Source of the DNA: Aequorivita sublithincola DSM 14238
GTDB taxonomy: Bacteria > Bacteroidota > Bacteroidia > Flavobacteriales > Flavobacteriaceae
NCBI RefSeq assembly: GCF_000265385.1
Contig: NC_018013.1
Coordinates: 895,001-959,000, forward strand
Direction of reading: 5' to 3'
DNA: 64,000 nt
Shown here: piece by piece, positions 56,377 to 64,000 of the stretch
How positions within the stretch are numbered: position 1 is the first letter of the stretch
Layout of the letters: each line of letters begins with the position of its first letter
Position numbers and translations under genes: made by a program
The notes under the pieces: generated by a model
The model's database searches: none
Seen by the model: only the letters and a program-made list of their open reading frames with translations
Told to the model about the DNA's origin: nothing

Positions 56377-57918
56377 TTAAGTGGTTTCTTTTTCAGTGTT
56401 TGTAGCCTTCAAAATTTTATCTAGTAAATATTCCCCTCCCAGAATTTCGGAACAAGTAACGACGCCACTAATGGTAACGCCCAAAATACCGTGCATATTT
56501 AAACTTTGACCCGTAAAAAAAAGATTTTTCATTTTGGTGCGTGGCGAAACGAAGGATTTTAATGGATTGTTGGCATCTTTCACATAACCATACATTGAAC
56601 CTTTGTTGCAACCAATATAATCACGGTAGGACAATGGCGTAGAAGCATAAACAGCCTCAATACAATCCCGAAGATTTGGAAATTTTTTCTCTAATTCTTT
56701 AATAATTACTTCGGATTTATGGGCTTTGAATTCTTCGTAAGTTTCACCGCGCTCGTTTTTGTCAGCAGCAGTATTAAAAGTGTCTGCCCACGGAGCAACT
56801 TCATTAAAGTGCATATAGGTCATCACCGTGATATTATCGCCATATTCTTCTTTGTCTTTCTTAATTCCCATAGAAACCATATAAGCTTCCGGCCAACTTT
56901 CTTGGGTGTAATTATGAACGTCCCAAATACCTTTGTAATCTTTAAAGTGGTAATAATTATGGTTTAAATACTTGAAACAATGGGGTTTCATAACCAAATA
57001 AAGCGTGAAAGCTGCAACGGTGCTCTCAATATTCTCGATCCGACTGGTGTATGATTTTCTGAAGTTTTCGTGTCCAACCATATCCAAAGTCATCTTTGGA
57101 TCTACGTTTGAGATGAAAATATCACCGTAAATTGTTTTTCCGTTTGCGGTTTGAACGGCTGTTACACGTCCGTTTTCAGTTTCAAACTTTGTTACTTCGT
57201 GGCGTTTATGAGCTTTTCCGCCTTTTTCACGAAAACGCGCTAACAATGCTTTTGTAATCTGACTTCCGCCGTTAATACAACGATACGAACTTTCAATATA
57301 TGAATTTACCGAAAGCGCGTGCATATAAAAAGGGGTGCGTTCGCCTTCGCCCGCATAAAGTAAATTACTACCGCCCATCACCGCGCGAAGCTTTTCGTTA
57401 TCGGTAATGGAGTCTATAAAATCTTTTGCATTCACTTCAAAAAGCGAAGTGTTTTCATAATAAGGCTTCCCAAGTTTTAAACCGTAAAGCGGAAAAAAGC
57501 TGCAAGTATCCTGCATTTGTTTGCAATAAGCATCAATAGCTTTTTCTTCTTCTGGGAAATCTTTGAGTAATACTTTCTTGAAATTTTCGTAACTCTGAGC
57601 GTGGCGGTATTCTTTTGGATCATTATCAAAAGTGATTCTGTCAAAACCATCTTCGTCCATTTTTTTAAGTGAAATGTCATCCAAAATATCTAAATACTTG
57701 AAATATCTATAAAGATTTTGACCTTCGGAAAGCCCGCCAATGTAGTGAACGCCAGTATCAAAAATGGTTTTGTTACGTGCAAATGTTTGAAGATTACCAC
57801 CAAACTGTTGGTTTTTTTCGAGTACACAAACGCTGTAACCTTCTCTGGCCATAATAATGGCTGAAACTAACCCACCGAGGCCGCTACCAATGATTACTAC
57901 ATCGTATTTTTCAGTCAT
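56377..57918 (-). CDS. FAD-dependent oxidoreductase, CrtI/phytoene-desaturase-like
   Basis: A 513-residue flavoprotein. The dinucleotide fold starts at VVIIGSGLGGLVSAIIMAR, with the FAD-contact CVLEKNQQFGGN and the C-terminal FFTGQSLNMHGILGVTISG typical of carotenoid/retinol desaturase-like enzymes. I start it at ATG 57918 (MTEKYDV); this ATG overlaps the upstream gene's TAA in TAATG, so translation is coupled. In this cluster it may desaturate or reduce a polyene chain. Confidence 0.85.
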   Translation of the reverse strand: MTEKYDVVIIGSGLGGLVSAIIMAREGYSVCVLEKNQQFGGNLQTFARNKTIFDTGVHYIGGLSEGQNLYRYFKYLDILDDISLKKMDEDGFDRITFDNDPKEYRHAQSYENFKKVLLKDFPEEEKAIDAYCKQMQDTCSFFPLYGLKLGKPYYENTSLFEVNAKDFIDSITDNEKLRAVMGGSNLLYAGEGERTPFYMHALSVNSYIESSYRCINGGSQITKALLARFREKGGKAHKRHEVTKFETENGRVTAVQTANGKTIYGDIFISNVDPKMTLDMVGHENFRKSYTSRIENIESTVAAFTLYLVMKPHCFKYLNHNYYHFKDYKGIWDVHNYTQESWPEAYMVSMGIKKDKEEYGDNITVMTYMHFNEVAPWADTFNTAADKNERGETYEEFKAHKSEVIIKELEKKFPNLRDCIEAVYASTPLSYRDYIGCNKGSMYGYVKDANNPLKSFVSPRTKMKNLFFTGQSLNMHGILGVTISGVVTCSEILGGEYLLDKILKATNTEKETT

Positions 57919-60900
57919 TATGTTATGATTACCTTTTCTTTCAAGATACAAATATTAGCATCTTGATATATATTTTGATAGCCTAATGTAATAATATTTT
58001 CGGTTTCTGCAAGCGCAACCGCTCTCAATAAAACAATGGTTTTTATTGAATAAGTGGAAAAAAGTGATATTACTTCGGAAGCCATTTTCTCTGAAGAAAT
58101 AATTAATGTTTCAATTTCTGACTGTAAAGTTTCTGAAACAGTTTCAACAAAATGGAGCTTTCCGTATTTCTGAGTAACATAGCTATTTTGAAGAATAGTC
58201 CGTGTTTCAGAATCTTCAATAAAACTGAAAATTTTACGATCTGGGCCATCCATTGCCAAAAGGAAATCTAGTTGCCCGGAATCATCAGAAATGTGAGCGA
58301 TGTTACCGCTTTTATTAACTTGACGAATTACTTTAAAATAAATTTCAGCATTTTCTTTTAATTCCTTTTTCACACTTCGATATAACGCATCGCCTTTATA
58401 TCGATATTCTTCCAAAACAAGTTTATGAAAATACTTTGGACCTTCAATTTGATTGCGAAGACTTGAAAATTCATCTTTAAAATATGCACCAATTCTTTTT
58501 GCTTGCTGTGTATGATTTTCGCCTAAAGTATTGTCTTCAGCCTTTATGCGAGGTAGAATTTTAACGGTTATGCTTCCATCTTTTATGATGAAACTACCTT
58601 TAGGATTTACTTCGCTATTTCCGTGAATTAATACTGGAATTATGTCTAAATTAAATTCGTTTGCCAAATAAAAAGCTCCTTTGTGAAAACGCTTTACTTT
58701 ATTGCTCAAGCTGCGCGTACCTTCTGGAAAAGCCATTAAAGAATAACCTTGTTCAATCTTCTTTTTGAGTGGTTCGAGGCTGTTTTCAATGCCGCTAGAA
58801 ACTGGATAGAAATCTGCTTTTTGTACTGCTTTTCCAAAAACTGGTGAATTATAAACCCAATCGTTCACTAAAAAACAGATTTTAGGATTTAGCATTCCAA
58901 CTGCCAAAATATCTAAGAATGAAGTATGGTTTGCAATAATCACAGCTGGTTTTGAGAAATCTTCTTTTGATTCATTTATAATCTTTTTCTTCACAAACGG
59001 ATTTGTATAAAGTACCGATTTCATAAATTTTGAAATCACTTTGTGAAACCAACCCATTTTCATCTTTTTGCTGAAAGGAATAAGCGGCATTAAAGTGATG
59101 CTGTAAATGGAAAGAAAAATTCCGCCCAACCCAAAATAACCAAAAGACAAAACTGAGTGCACAAACATCCTCGGGGTTATTGGATGCTTTTTTGAGCTGC
59201 CAATGAAAAGTTTAAACAGCAATGGTTGCAGGGTAAAAGCTGTAATCATTGCTGAAAAAATACCTATAATTGAAACTATCGATATTGAATACAAGGCAGG
59301 ATGCTTCGCAAAAACCAAAACACCAACACCCAAAATAGTAGTTAAAACCGAAAGCATTATCGAGGTTTTATTTGTTGCCATTACTTTTTCGCCAGTGCGG
59401 AGTTCTTTCAGCAAACCTTTGGTCATAAAAATGCTATAATCAATTCCCAAACCAAAGATGAAGGTGGAAATGATGATGTTGAAAATGTTGAACTGAATAT
59501 GAAAAAGCCCCATTATTCCCAACGTAATAAACCATGTAATAAATATGGGAACAGCAGTAACCAGGGTGAGCGCAATACTTCGGAAGAAAAGAAAGAGTAT
59601 CAAAAGAACCGCTAATAAACAGTAGCCAATCAAGCTATTGAAATCATTTTTGAGGTTCCCTAAAAATGTCTCATTCATTTCCTGGCGGTCAATTATAAGC
59701 GTATTCGGAATTTCTTTAAAAGCGTTTTTAATTTCTGAAGCGTTTTCGTCATCTAACTTAATGAGCGTTGTTATTGTGGTGAAATCGGCTTCCGTTTTAA
59801 TGTAATCTTCTAAAAGCACGGAAGGTATTTGCTGATAATCTTCAGGTTTTAGCGTTTCGAAATTTTTATCTAAAAAGGTGTAAAAGTTGCTGAAAGTTTT
59901 GGGTTTGAAACCTCTCTTCTCTCCGCTTTCAATCAAATTTGTTTTAGTGCTATCTTTTCTAGCTTCACTCCAAAATCGTTGCCATTCGGCGATCTTCATT
60001 CTTTGGTCGCGCTGGGAATGTACCAAAGCACCAATGGAACTGAAACTGCTTATTTTCCCTTCTTCTTTCAGCAATTCTAAAGTTTCATGAATGGAATCGT
60101 TTAGTTGAAGCGTGGTTTCCACAGATTTTCCATAGGTCGCCAAATAAACCGATTTTGAAGAAATATCGGTCAACTCATCCAAATGCTGCATCGCGGCTTT
60201 TATTTCCGCAGGTTCATAATTTAGTTTTGAAATGTCTTTGTTGAATTCAACTTTATGATACGTGAAAATTGAAACAAAGAAAACTGCGCCCAACCCAATG
60301 AGTAAACACTTATTTTTATGAAATTGATAATCGGCAACCTTGTCTAAAACATTAATTTGTTGCTTACGCGAAAGCGGATTTCTATAAACTAAAGGAATAA
60401 AGAAAAGCGCAAAAACAGATGCGCCTAAAACACTAACCGCTGCAAAAATTCCCAAATCTTGTAAAGCTTGCGAGTCCAAAAACAATAGACAAAAAAACGC
60501 CAACGCAGTAGTTAAACTGCTCATTAAAATTGGCTCCGCTACATCTTTATATAAACTTTCAACTGTTTCGTTATTGCGAATATGAGTTAAAATATGCAAC
60601 GAATAATCGAGGGTAACGCCCAGTAAAACCGAACCGATACCAAGTGAAATTGCCGAAATTTCTTCACGAAGCAAATATAAAATTGAAACTGCTAATAGTC
60701 CTCCAAAAACGGTTGGTACAAACAGAATTATAGGAACATAAATTTTTCTATAGAAAAAAATAAAAACCAAAACCAGCAACGTCAATGCAATTCCTACCGT
60801 AAATTGTATATCATTTTTAATTTGTTCTGCGTTTGCAACTGCAATGAGTGCGGCGCCAAAATATTCACTTTTTACTTTTCCGGAATATTTGTGGTTTAAT

Positions 60901-61613
60901 GTATTTTGAAGTGCGTACAAGTCATCAGCAAACTTGCTATTTTCAGAAGTTTCGCTGCTTCCAAATTTCGGACTTATAAAAAGTAGAATATTTTTTTCGT
61001 CCTTGCTTACCAAAAAACCGTCTTTCAAAACAAAGTCGTCTGTAACGCCTAATTGTCTTAACTTTTTTAAAGCGATAAATGAAAGTCCGAGCGGATCTTT
61101 CAGAATAATATCTTTTGAAACAATGCCCGAAGGAGAAATTAGGGTTTTGTAATTCGCTTCGGTTATTGCCGCAATACTATCTTTTTGCAGTTTATTGCTA
61201 ATGGTTTTATAGTCATCTTTATCAAAAAACAAGGGTAGATTTTCATACACAAAACTCATGGTGCGCAGTAAATCGTCGTCGTTTACTTTTCCGCGGATGT
61301 TGTTTATGTATTCAGGAGAATTTGTTTGTAGACTATCAATAAATTCAGTGGCATATTCGGTAAGATTATCAATAGATGTGGCATCTTCCCGATGGATAGT
61401 CACAATAATCTTATCTGTGAAATTTACAGTTTTAAGTACTTTTTGAAGATTTTGCGATTCGCTATTTATAGGAATCAATTTTGAAATATCTTCTTCAAAA
61501 CGAATTTTAGAAACCAAGAATACCAAGCCAGAGAGCAACACCAGAAAGGCAATTGCACTCCAGATTTTATTTTTTAGTAGAAATTGATATGCTTTAAAAA
61601 ACCATTTACCCAT
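57918..61613 (-). CDS. MMPL/RND transporter fused to a lysophospholipid acyltransferase and a degenerate methyltransferase-like tail
   Basis: A protein of about 1231 residues (ATG 61613, MGKWFF). Residues ~1-800 form an MMPL/RND exporter: two sets of membrane helices, each with a large periplasmic loop and typical GIGSVLLGVTLDYS and FIFGLGIDYSIF helices. At about 890-1060 is a PlsC-type acyltransferase (NHTSFLD and FPEGTRS motifs). The last ~170 residues align in position with the SAM methyltransferase found in trifunctional relatives, but the glycine-rich SAM loop is replaced by ISDDSGQLDF, so methyl transfer is doubtful. It probably lipidates and exports an aryl polyene-type product. Confidence 0.9.
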   Translation of the reverse strand: MGKWFFKAYQFLLKNKIWSAIAFLVLLSGLVFLVSKIRFEEDISKLIPINSESQNLQKVLKTVNFTDKIIVTIHREDATSIDNLTEYATEFIDSLQTNSPEYINNIRGKVNDDDLLRTMSFVYENLPLFFDKDDYKTISNKLQKDSIAAITEANYKTLISPSGIVSKDIILKDPLGLSFIALKKLRQLGVTDDFVLKDGFLVSKDEKNILLFISPKFGSSETSENSKFADDLYALQNTLNHKYSGKVKSEYFGAALIAVANAEQIKNDIQFTVGIALTLLVLVFIFFYRKIYVPIILFVPTVFGGLLAVSILYLLREEISAISLGIGSVLLGVTLDYSLHILTHIRNNETVESLYKDVAEPILMSSLTTALAFFCLLFLDSQALQDLGIFAAVSVLGASVFALFFIPLVYRNPLSRKQQINVLDKVADYQFHKNKCLLIGLGAVFFVSIFTYHKVEFNKDISKLNYEPAEIKAAMQHLDELTDISSKSVYLATYGKSVETTLQLNDSIHETLELLKEEGKISSFSSIGALVHSQRDQRMKIAEWQRFWSEARKDSTKTNLIESGEKRGFKPKTFSNFYTFLDKNFETLKPEDYQQIPSVLLEDYIKTEADFTTITTLIKLDDENASEIKNAFKEIPNTLIIDRQEMNETFLGNLKNDFNSLIGYCLLAVLLILFLFFRSIALTLVTAVPIFITWFITLGIMGLFHIQFNIFNIIISTFIFGLGIDYSIFMTKGLLKELRTGEKVMATNKTSIMLSVLTTILGVGVLVFAKHPALYSISIVSIIGIFSAMITAFTLQPLLFKLFIGSSKKHPITPRMFVHSVLSFGYFGLGGIFLSIYSITLMPLIPFSKKMKMGWFHKVISKFMKSVLYTNPFVKKKIINESKEDFSKPAVIIANHTSFLDILAVGMLNPKICFLVNDWVYNSPVFGKAVQKADFYPVSSGIENSLEPLKKKIEQGYSLMAFPEGTRSLSNKVKRFHKGAFYLANEFNLDIIPVLIHGNSEVNPKGSFIIKDGSITVKILPRIKAEDNTLGENHTQQAKRIGAYFKDEFSSLRNQIEGPKYFHKLVLEEYRYKGDALYRSVKKELKENAEIYFKVIRQVNKSGNIAHISDDSGQLDFLLAMDGPDRKIFSFIEDSETRTILQNSYVTQKYGKLHFVETVSETLQSEIETLIISSEKMASEVISLFSTYSIKTIVLLRAVALAETENIITLGYQNIYQDANICILKEKVIIT

Positions 61614-62799
61614 TGTTGAAAATATTTTTACGCTCAAACAACGTTAAGATTAAATAGCCCGCAATACCGCACATAATTGCTGCGGAAACCGAAAGAGCCA
61701 AACTGCCAACAATATAAGATTTTAAATATTTCATTAACTCTAAACTTGGATCAATTTCGTTCAAGGAGAGCACAAAATTTTCACCCAAAATCCAACTGCC
61801 TAATTTTAAGCTGAAATATAGAATAAAAGGAATAAACGGTGGCAGACTGACATTGGAAAAAGCAAAGGCAATTGCTTTGTTAAGTTTAAAGAGTATCGCT
61901 AAAAAAATAACGCTAATGGTATGAAATCCCCAAATAGGCGAAAAACCAATAAATACGCCAAGCGCAATGGAAAGCGCCTTTTTTTCAGCAGAATCATCAC
62001 TACCTAAAAGATCTTCCATTATGAACCTTTTAAGTCCTTTTTTTTTTAGTTTTCTGAAAAGATTTCGAGGTTTTATATAAAAAAATGTAACTAGCACAAA
62101 CCAAGTATTTAAAATACTGATACGCGTAAAATCCTTGAAAGGTCTAAAATGAGATACTCTATTTTCAAGTTCGTAATGGATGCGTATTGGAACATTTTTC
62201 ACTTCAATACCACTCCACGCTGCTTTTACAATGGCCTCAATTTCAAATTCAAACTTGTTGGTGTAGAATTTTAAATTCTTCATTGCAAAAAGTGGATACA
62301 ATCGAAAACCAGATTGTGTGTCTTGAAGGCGGGTTCCGGTTTCTACCCAAAACCAAAAGTTGGAGAATTTGTTCCCAAAACTACTTTTTTTAGGAACGCC
62401 TAACTGCGTCATATTACGAGCTCCAATAAGCAGAATTTCTTTGTTTGAATCGTTTTCCAATGCTTCGACAAACACTGGAATATCCTCTGGAAAATGTTGT
62501 CCGTCGCTATCAATGGTAATGGCGTAACGATATCCTAAACTATCGGCGTGCTTAAAACCTTGGCGAAGGGCATTGCCTTTACCTTTATTTTTTATAAGAA
62601 GGATTTGCTGTATTTGTGGAAATTGGAGCAATATTTCTGCAGTGGAATCTGTAGAACCATCGTTAACCACAATCACATCTTCGGTAAAAACCAAAACGCC
62701 TTCAACTACCTGTTGTAACGTTTTGTAATTATTATAAGTGGGAATAATTACACAACATTTCAGGGTTTTAAAGTTTTCTGAAAGTAGTTTTTGATTCAT
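61606..62799 (-). CDS. Family 2 glycosyltransferase fused to DUF2062
   Basis: A 397-residue membrane enzyme. The N-terminal ~250 residues are a GT2 domain: CVIIPTYNNYKTL, VVNDGSTDST, IDSDGQHFPEDI and a QSGFRLYP loop. After a basic segment, the C-terminal ~140 residues are DUF2062 membrane helices (ALGVFIGFSPIWGFHTI). It overlaps the start of the MMPL fusion gene, so the two are coupled. Sugar addition to a pigment or lipid is likely; donor and acceptor are unknown. Confidence 0.88.
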   Translation of the reverse strand: MNQKLLSENFKTLKCCVIIPTYNNYKTLQQVVEGVLVFTEDVIVVNDGSTDSTAEILLQFPQIQQILLIKNKGKGNALRQGFKHADSLGYRYAITIDSDGQHFPEDIPVFVEALENDSNKEILLIGARNMTQLGVPKKSSFGNKFSNFWFWVETGTRLQDTQSGFRLYPLFAMKNLKFYTNKFEFEIEAIVKAAWSGIEVKNVPIRIHYELENRVSHFRPFKDFTRISILNTWFVLVTFFYIKPRNLFRKLKKKGLKRFIMEDLLGSDDSAEKKALSIALGVFIGFSPIWGFHTISVIFLAILFKLNKAIAFAFSNVSLPPFIPFILYFSLKLGSWILGENFVLSLNEIDPSLELMKYLKSYIVGSLALSVSAAIMCGIAGYLILTLFERKNIFNNG

Positions 62800-62813
62800 T
62801 TAAGATTTTTTCT

Positions 62814-62872
62814 CAGTGAACTCTGTGTCTTTGTGGTGTAATAGAAACCACAGAGGAACAGAGGACGCAAAG
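62814..62872. repeat. Dispersed repeat with CTCTGTGTCTTTGTGG arm (copy 2)
   Basis: The 16-base left arm (62821-62836) is identical to that at 53768-53783. The right arm (62848-62872, starting CCACAGAGGAACAGAGG) resembles its inverse. It lies in the gap between the glycosyltransferase and the small secreted protein. Confidence 0.7.
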
Positions 62873-62937
62873 CAAATATAAGTTTTAAGAAGTAAGAACA
62901 AAATCCAAGAATGGCTTTTGTGTTATTCACCTTCAAA

Positions 62938-63429
62938 TTATTTGAACGCTGAATTTTCAGATTCATTAAAATTCTCCGAATTCATGACAAAATCCTTAAT
63001 CACCATTTTCAATTCTTTAGAAGAGACATTCGGATAATTCTTCAAAATAAATTCTTTATCCTCTTCTATATTTTTATGATATCCCAAAAATCTTGGTGAG
63101 TTTTCCTGTACAGACATACGGATATAACGGATTTCAATATCTGAAGGCTCTGCTTTTACTGCACTCTCAATTAGAGAAACACCTTCCTTAAAAAAATCTA
63201 TTTTATCGCTTTTCTTTTTTGCGAATTTAGCTTTTAAGGTTAAAACTGCTCCTTTGTAAGCAAGTAAAGTTGGTTTGCTTGATGAATCTACGTTCGAAAA
63301 TTCGCCATCAAATTTTGCAGTTATTTCAGTGCTTTCAACTGCTTTTGGGTATTGGGCGCGGATTTCTTTTAAATCTTGTGCGTTTCCAAAAAAGGAAATG
63401 AAAAATAATAATATAAATATGTTTTTCAT
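62938..63429 (-). CDS. Small secreted protein in the polyene cluster
   Basis: Start placed at ATG 63429 (MKNIFILLFFISFFGNAQ), giving a clean signal peptide and 163 residues. The mature part is mainly helical and rich in lysine and glutamate (FAKKKSDKIDFFKEGVSLIESAV), perhaps TPR-like. I recognise no named family; its place in the cluster suggests a periplasmic helper. Confidence 0.75.
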   Translation of the reverse strand: MKNIFILLFFISFFGNAQDLKEIRAQYPKAVESTEITAKFDGEFSNVDSSSKPTLLAYKGAVLTLKAKFAKKKSDKIDFFKEGVSLIESAVKAEPSDIEIRYIRMSVQENSPRFLGYHKNIEEDKEFILKNYPNVSSKELKMVIKDFVMNSENFNESENSAFK

Positions 63430-63451
63430 AATTTTAAAGTCTTGACTCAAA

Positions 63452-63478
63452 CCTGACAGGTTTTAAAAACCTGTCAGG
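63452..63478. repeat. Perfect palindrome between dehydratase and secreted-protein genes
   Basis: CCTGACAGGTTTT and its complement are perfect 13-base arms with one base between. The GGTTTT-n-AAAACC core is shared with the maeB terminator palindrome. It lies right after the dehydratase gene and could also weaken transcription into the next gene. Confidence 0.6.
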
Positions 63479-63490
63479 ATTAGACTAAGT

Positions 63491-63856
63491 TTAAATAATT
63501 TTAAAAGTAGCACTCAGTTTCAAGGCTACTGTTTCTTCATAAGAAGTAGTGTTTTTCACTTTAATTTCTTCGTTTTCCTCAGTAATATCAATAACGAGCT
63601 GCAAATCAGGATTTTTTTCTGGGTTGATAATCGCCATAAATTTTATGTTTGACGAAACCGACAAAAATAGATTCTTTCCAGTATTTTCTTCGGTAAGTTC
63701 TTTTATAATTTGAATCATACAAACACCCGGCATCACAGGATTTCCAGGGAAATGACCTTTAAAAATTGCGTGGTCTTTGTTTAAAAGAATCTTTGTTGAA
63801 ATACCAGTTTCAGTATTTTCGGTAGAAACAATTTTATATAATCCTTCTATGAGCAT
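63491..63856 (-). CDS. Hot-dog fold 3-hydroxyacyl-ACP dehydratase-like protein (FabZ/FabA type)
   Basis: Start at ATG 63856 (MLIEGLYKI), 121 residues. The FabZ-like motif FKGHFPGNPVMPGVCMIQ contains the histidine and PGxPxxPG pattern; the usual acidic catalytic partner lies where IKEL occurs, so I cannot confirm it. It belongs to the polyene chain-building step. The upstream gene stops one base before this start. Confidence 0.85.
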   Translation of the reverse strand: MLIEGLYKIVSTENTETGISTKILLNKDHAIFKGHFPGNPVMPGVCMIQIIKELTEENTGKNLFLSVSSNIKFMAIINPEKNPDLQLVIDITEENEEIKVKNTTSYEETVALKLSATFKII

Positions 63857-63857
63857 A

Positions 63858-64000
63858 TTAGTCTTTTTTAAATTTCTCCAAATCAATCGTTAGCTTGATA
63901 TTGTTGTGTTTTATTACGATTGTATCTGCAATTTTATCTTCGGAAGAAGTGAAATCAATTTCCACTTTCTCCTTTGTTTTTGATGTGTTTACAATCCTTA
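63858..64000 (-). CDS. Partial gene at window edge, C-terminal 46 residues
   Basis: An open frame running off the right edge ends at TAA 63858-63860, one base before the dehydratase start. The visible tail reads as ...KIADTIVIKHNNIKLTID and ends EKFKKD, strand-like and polar. In related clusters a LolA-like lipoprotein carrier often sits here, but the fragment is too short to assign. Confidence 0.5.
   Translation of the reverse strand, partial: RIVNTSKTKEKVEIDFTSSEDKIADTIVIKHNNIKLTIDLEKFKKD

Noticed and set aside
1..64000. CRISPR array, tRNA or insertion sequence
   Set aside because: No regularly spaced direct repeats, tRNA-like cloverleaf gaps or transposase frames were found in the intergenic spaces, all of which are short.

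Overview
The window comes from a Bacteroidota genome, almost certainly family Flavobacteriaceae. The evidence is a low-GC genome, promoters with the TAnnTTTG -7 element typical of this phylum, the giant type IX secretion (T9SS) channel protein SprA, T9SS sorting domains on cell-surface proteins, an Alternative Complex III respiratory operon, a RemB-like gliding protein and part of a flexirubin/aryl-polyene-type cluster. Genus cannot be told from the sequence alone. No rRNA, tRNA, CRISPR array, transposase or prophage genes were recognised, and no gene-free stretch exceeds 300 bases.

Layout. 0-1.4 kb: two SCO-like copper-chaperone genes on the minus strand with their own promoter. 1.4-6.5 kb: a plus-strand accessory block made of two FG-GAP/VCBS repeat proteins with T9SS sorting domains, one full and one truncated pappalysin-like metallopeptidase, and an orphan HigA-type antitoxin. 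It sits between the SCO pair and the cytochrome oxidase assembly genes, which in relatives are, to my knowledge, usually adjacent. 6.5-9.6 kb: coxIV, two coxIII genes and ctaB (heme O synthase). 9.7-14.5 kb: a metallo-beta-lactamase-fold hydrolase, a RemB-like protein carrying a TonB-type domain, and two TonB genes, each ending in its own terminator. 14.6-25.7 kb: vanZ-like, gcvH, sprA and ruvA in one apparent operon, then the malic enzyme maeB. 25.9-31 kb: an outer-membrane beta-barrel gene and a ruvB-cytochrome P450-queG operon. 31.2-43.1 kb: actABCDEF followed by ctaC and ctaD. 43.3-46.2 kb: a SPOR protein and a DUF5916 protein. 46.4-50.9 kb: rimP-nusA-infB. 51.1-52.5 kb: a universal stress protein and a small lipoprotein. 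52.5-64 kb (window end): a minus-strand lipid/polyene pigment cluster.

How the genes work together. ACIII (ActA-F) oxidises menaquinol and passes electrons to the caa3/cbb-like oxidase CtaC-CtaD encoded directly downstream. The remaining oxidase subunits, heme O synthase and SCO chaperones lie 22-43 kb away. SprA would export the T9SS-tagged FG-GAP proteins seen at 1.7 and 5 kb. The 52.5-64 kb cluster combines a dehydratase, glycosyltransferase, RND/MMPL exporter fused to an acyltransferase, FAD oxidoreductase, JmjC-like cupin, C45-type acyl transferase and PaaK-like ligase, which fits synthesis and export of an aryl polyene or flexirubin-like pigment, though the core ketosynthases lie beyond the window.

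The most interesting points are: the duplicated and partly decayed peptidase/FG-GAP cassette, with a terminator-like hairpin just ahead of each FG-GAP gene; a homopolymer frameshift that separates the metallopeptidase from its signal peptide; a terminator-like hairpin in the leader of rimP-nusA-infB; a possible leaderless ruvB transcript whose -33 region is a perfect palindrome; a helix-hairpin-helix tail on ActC; and several REP-like intergenic palindromes.
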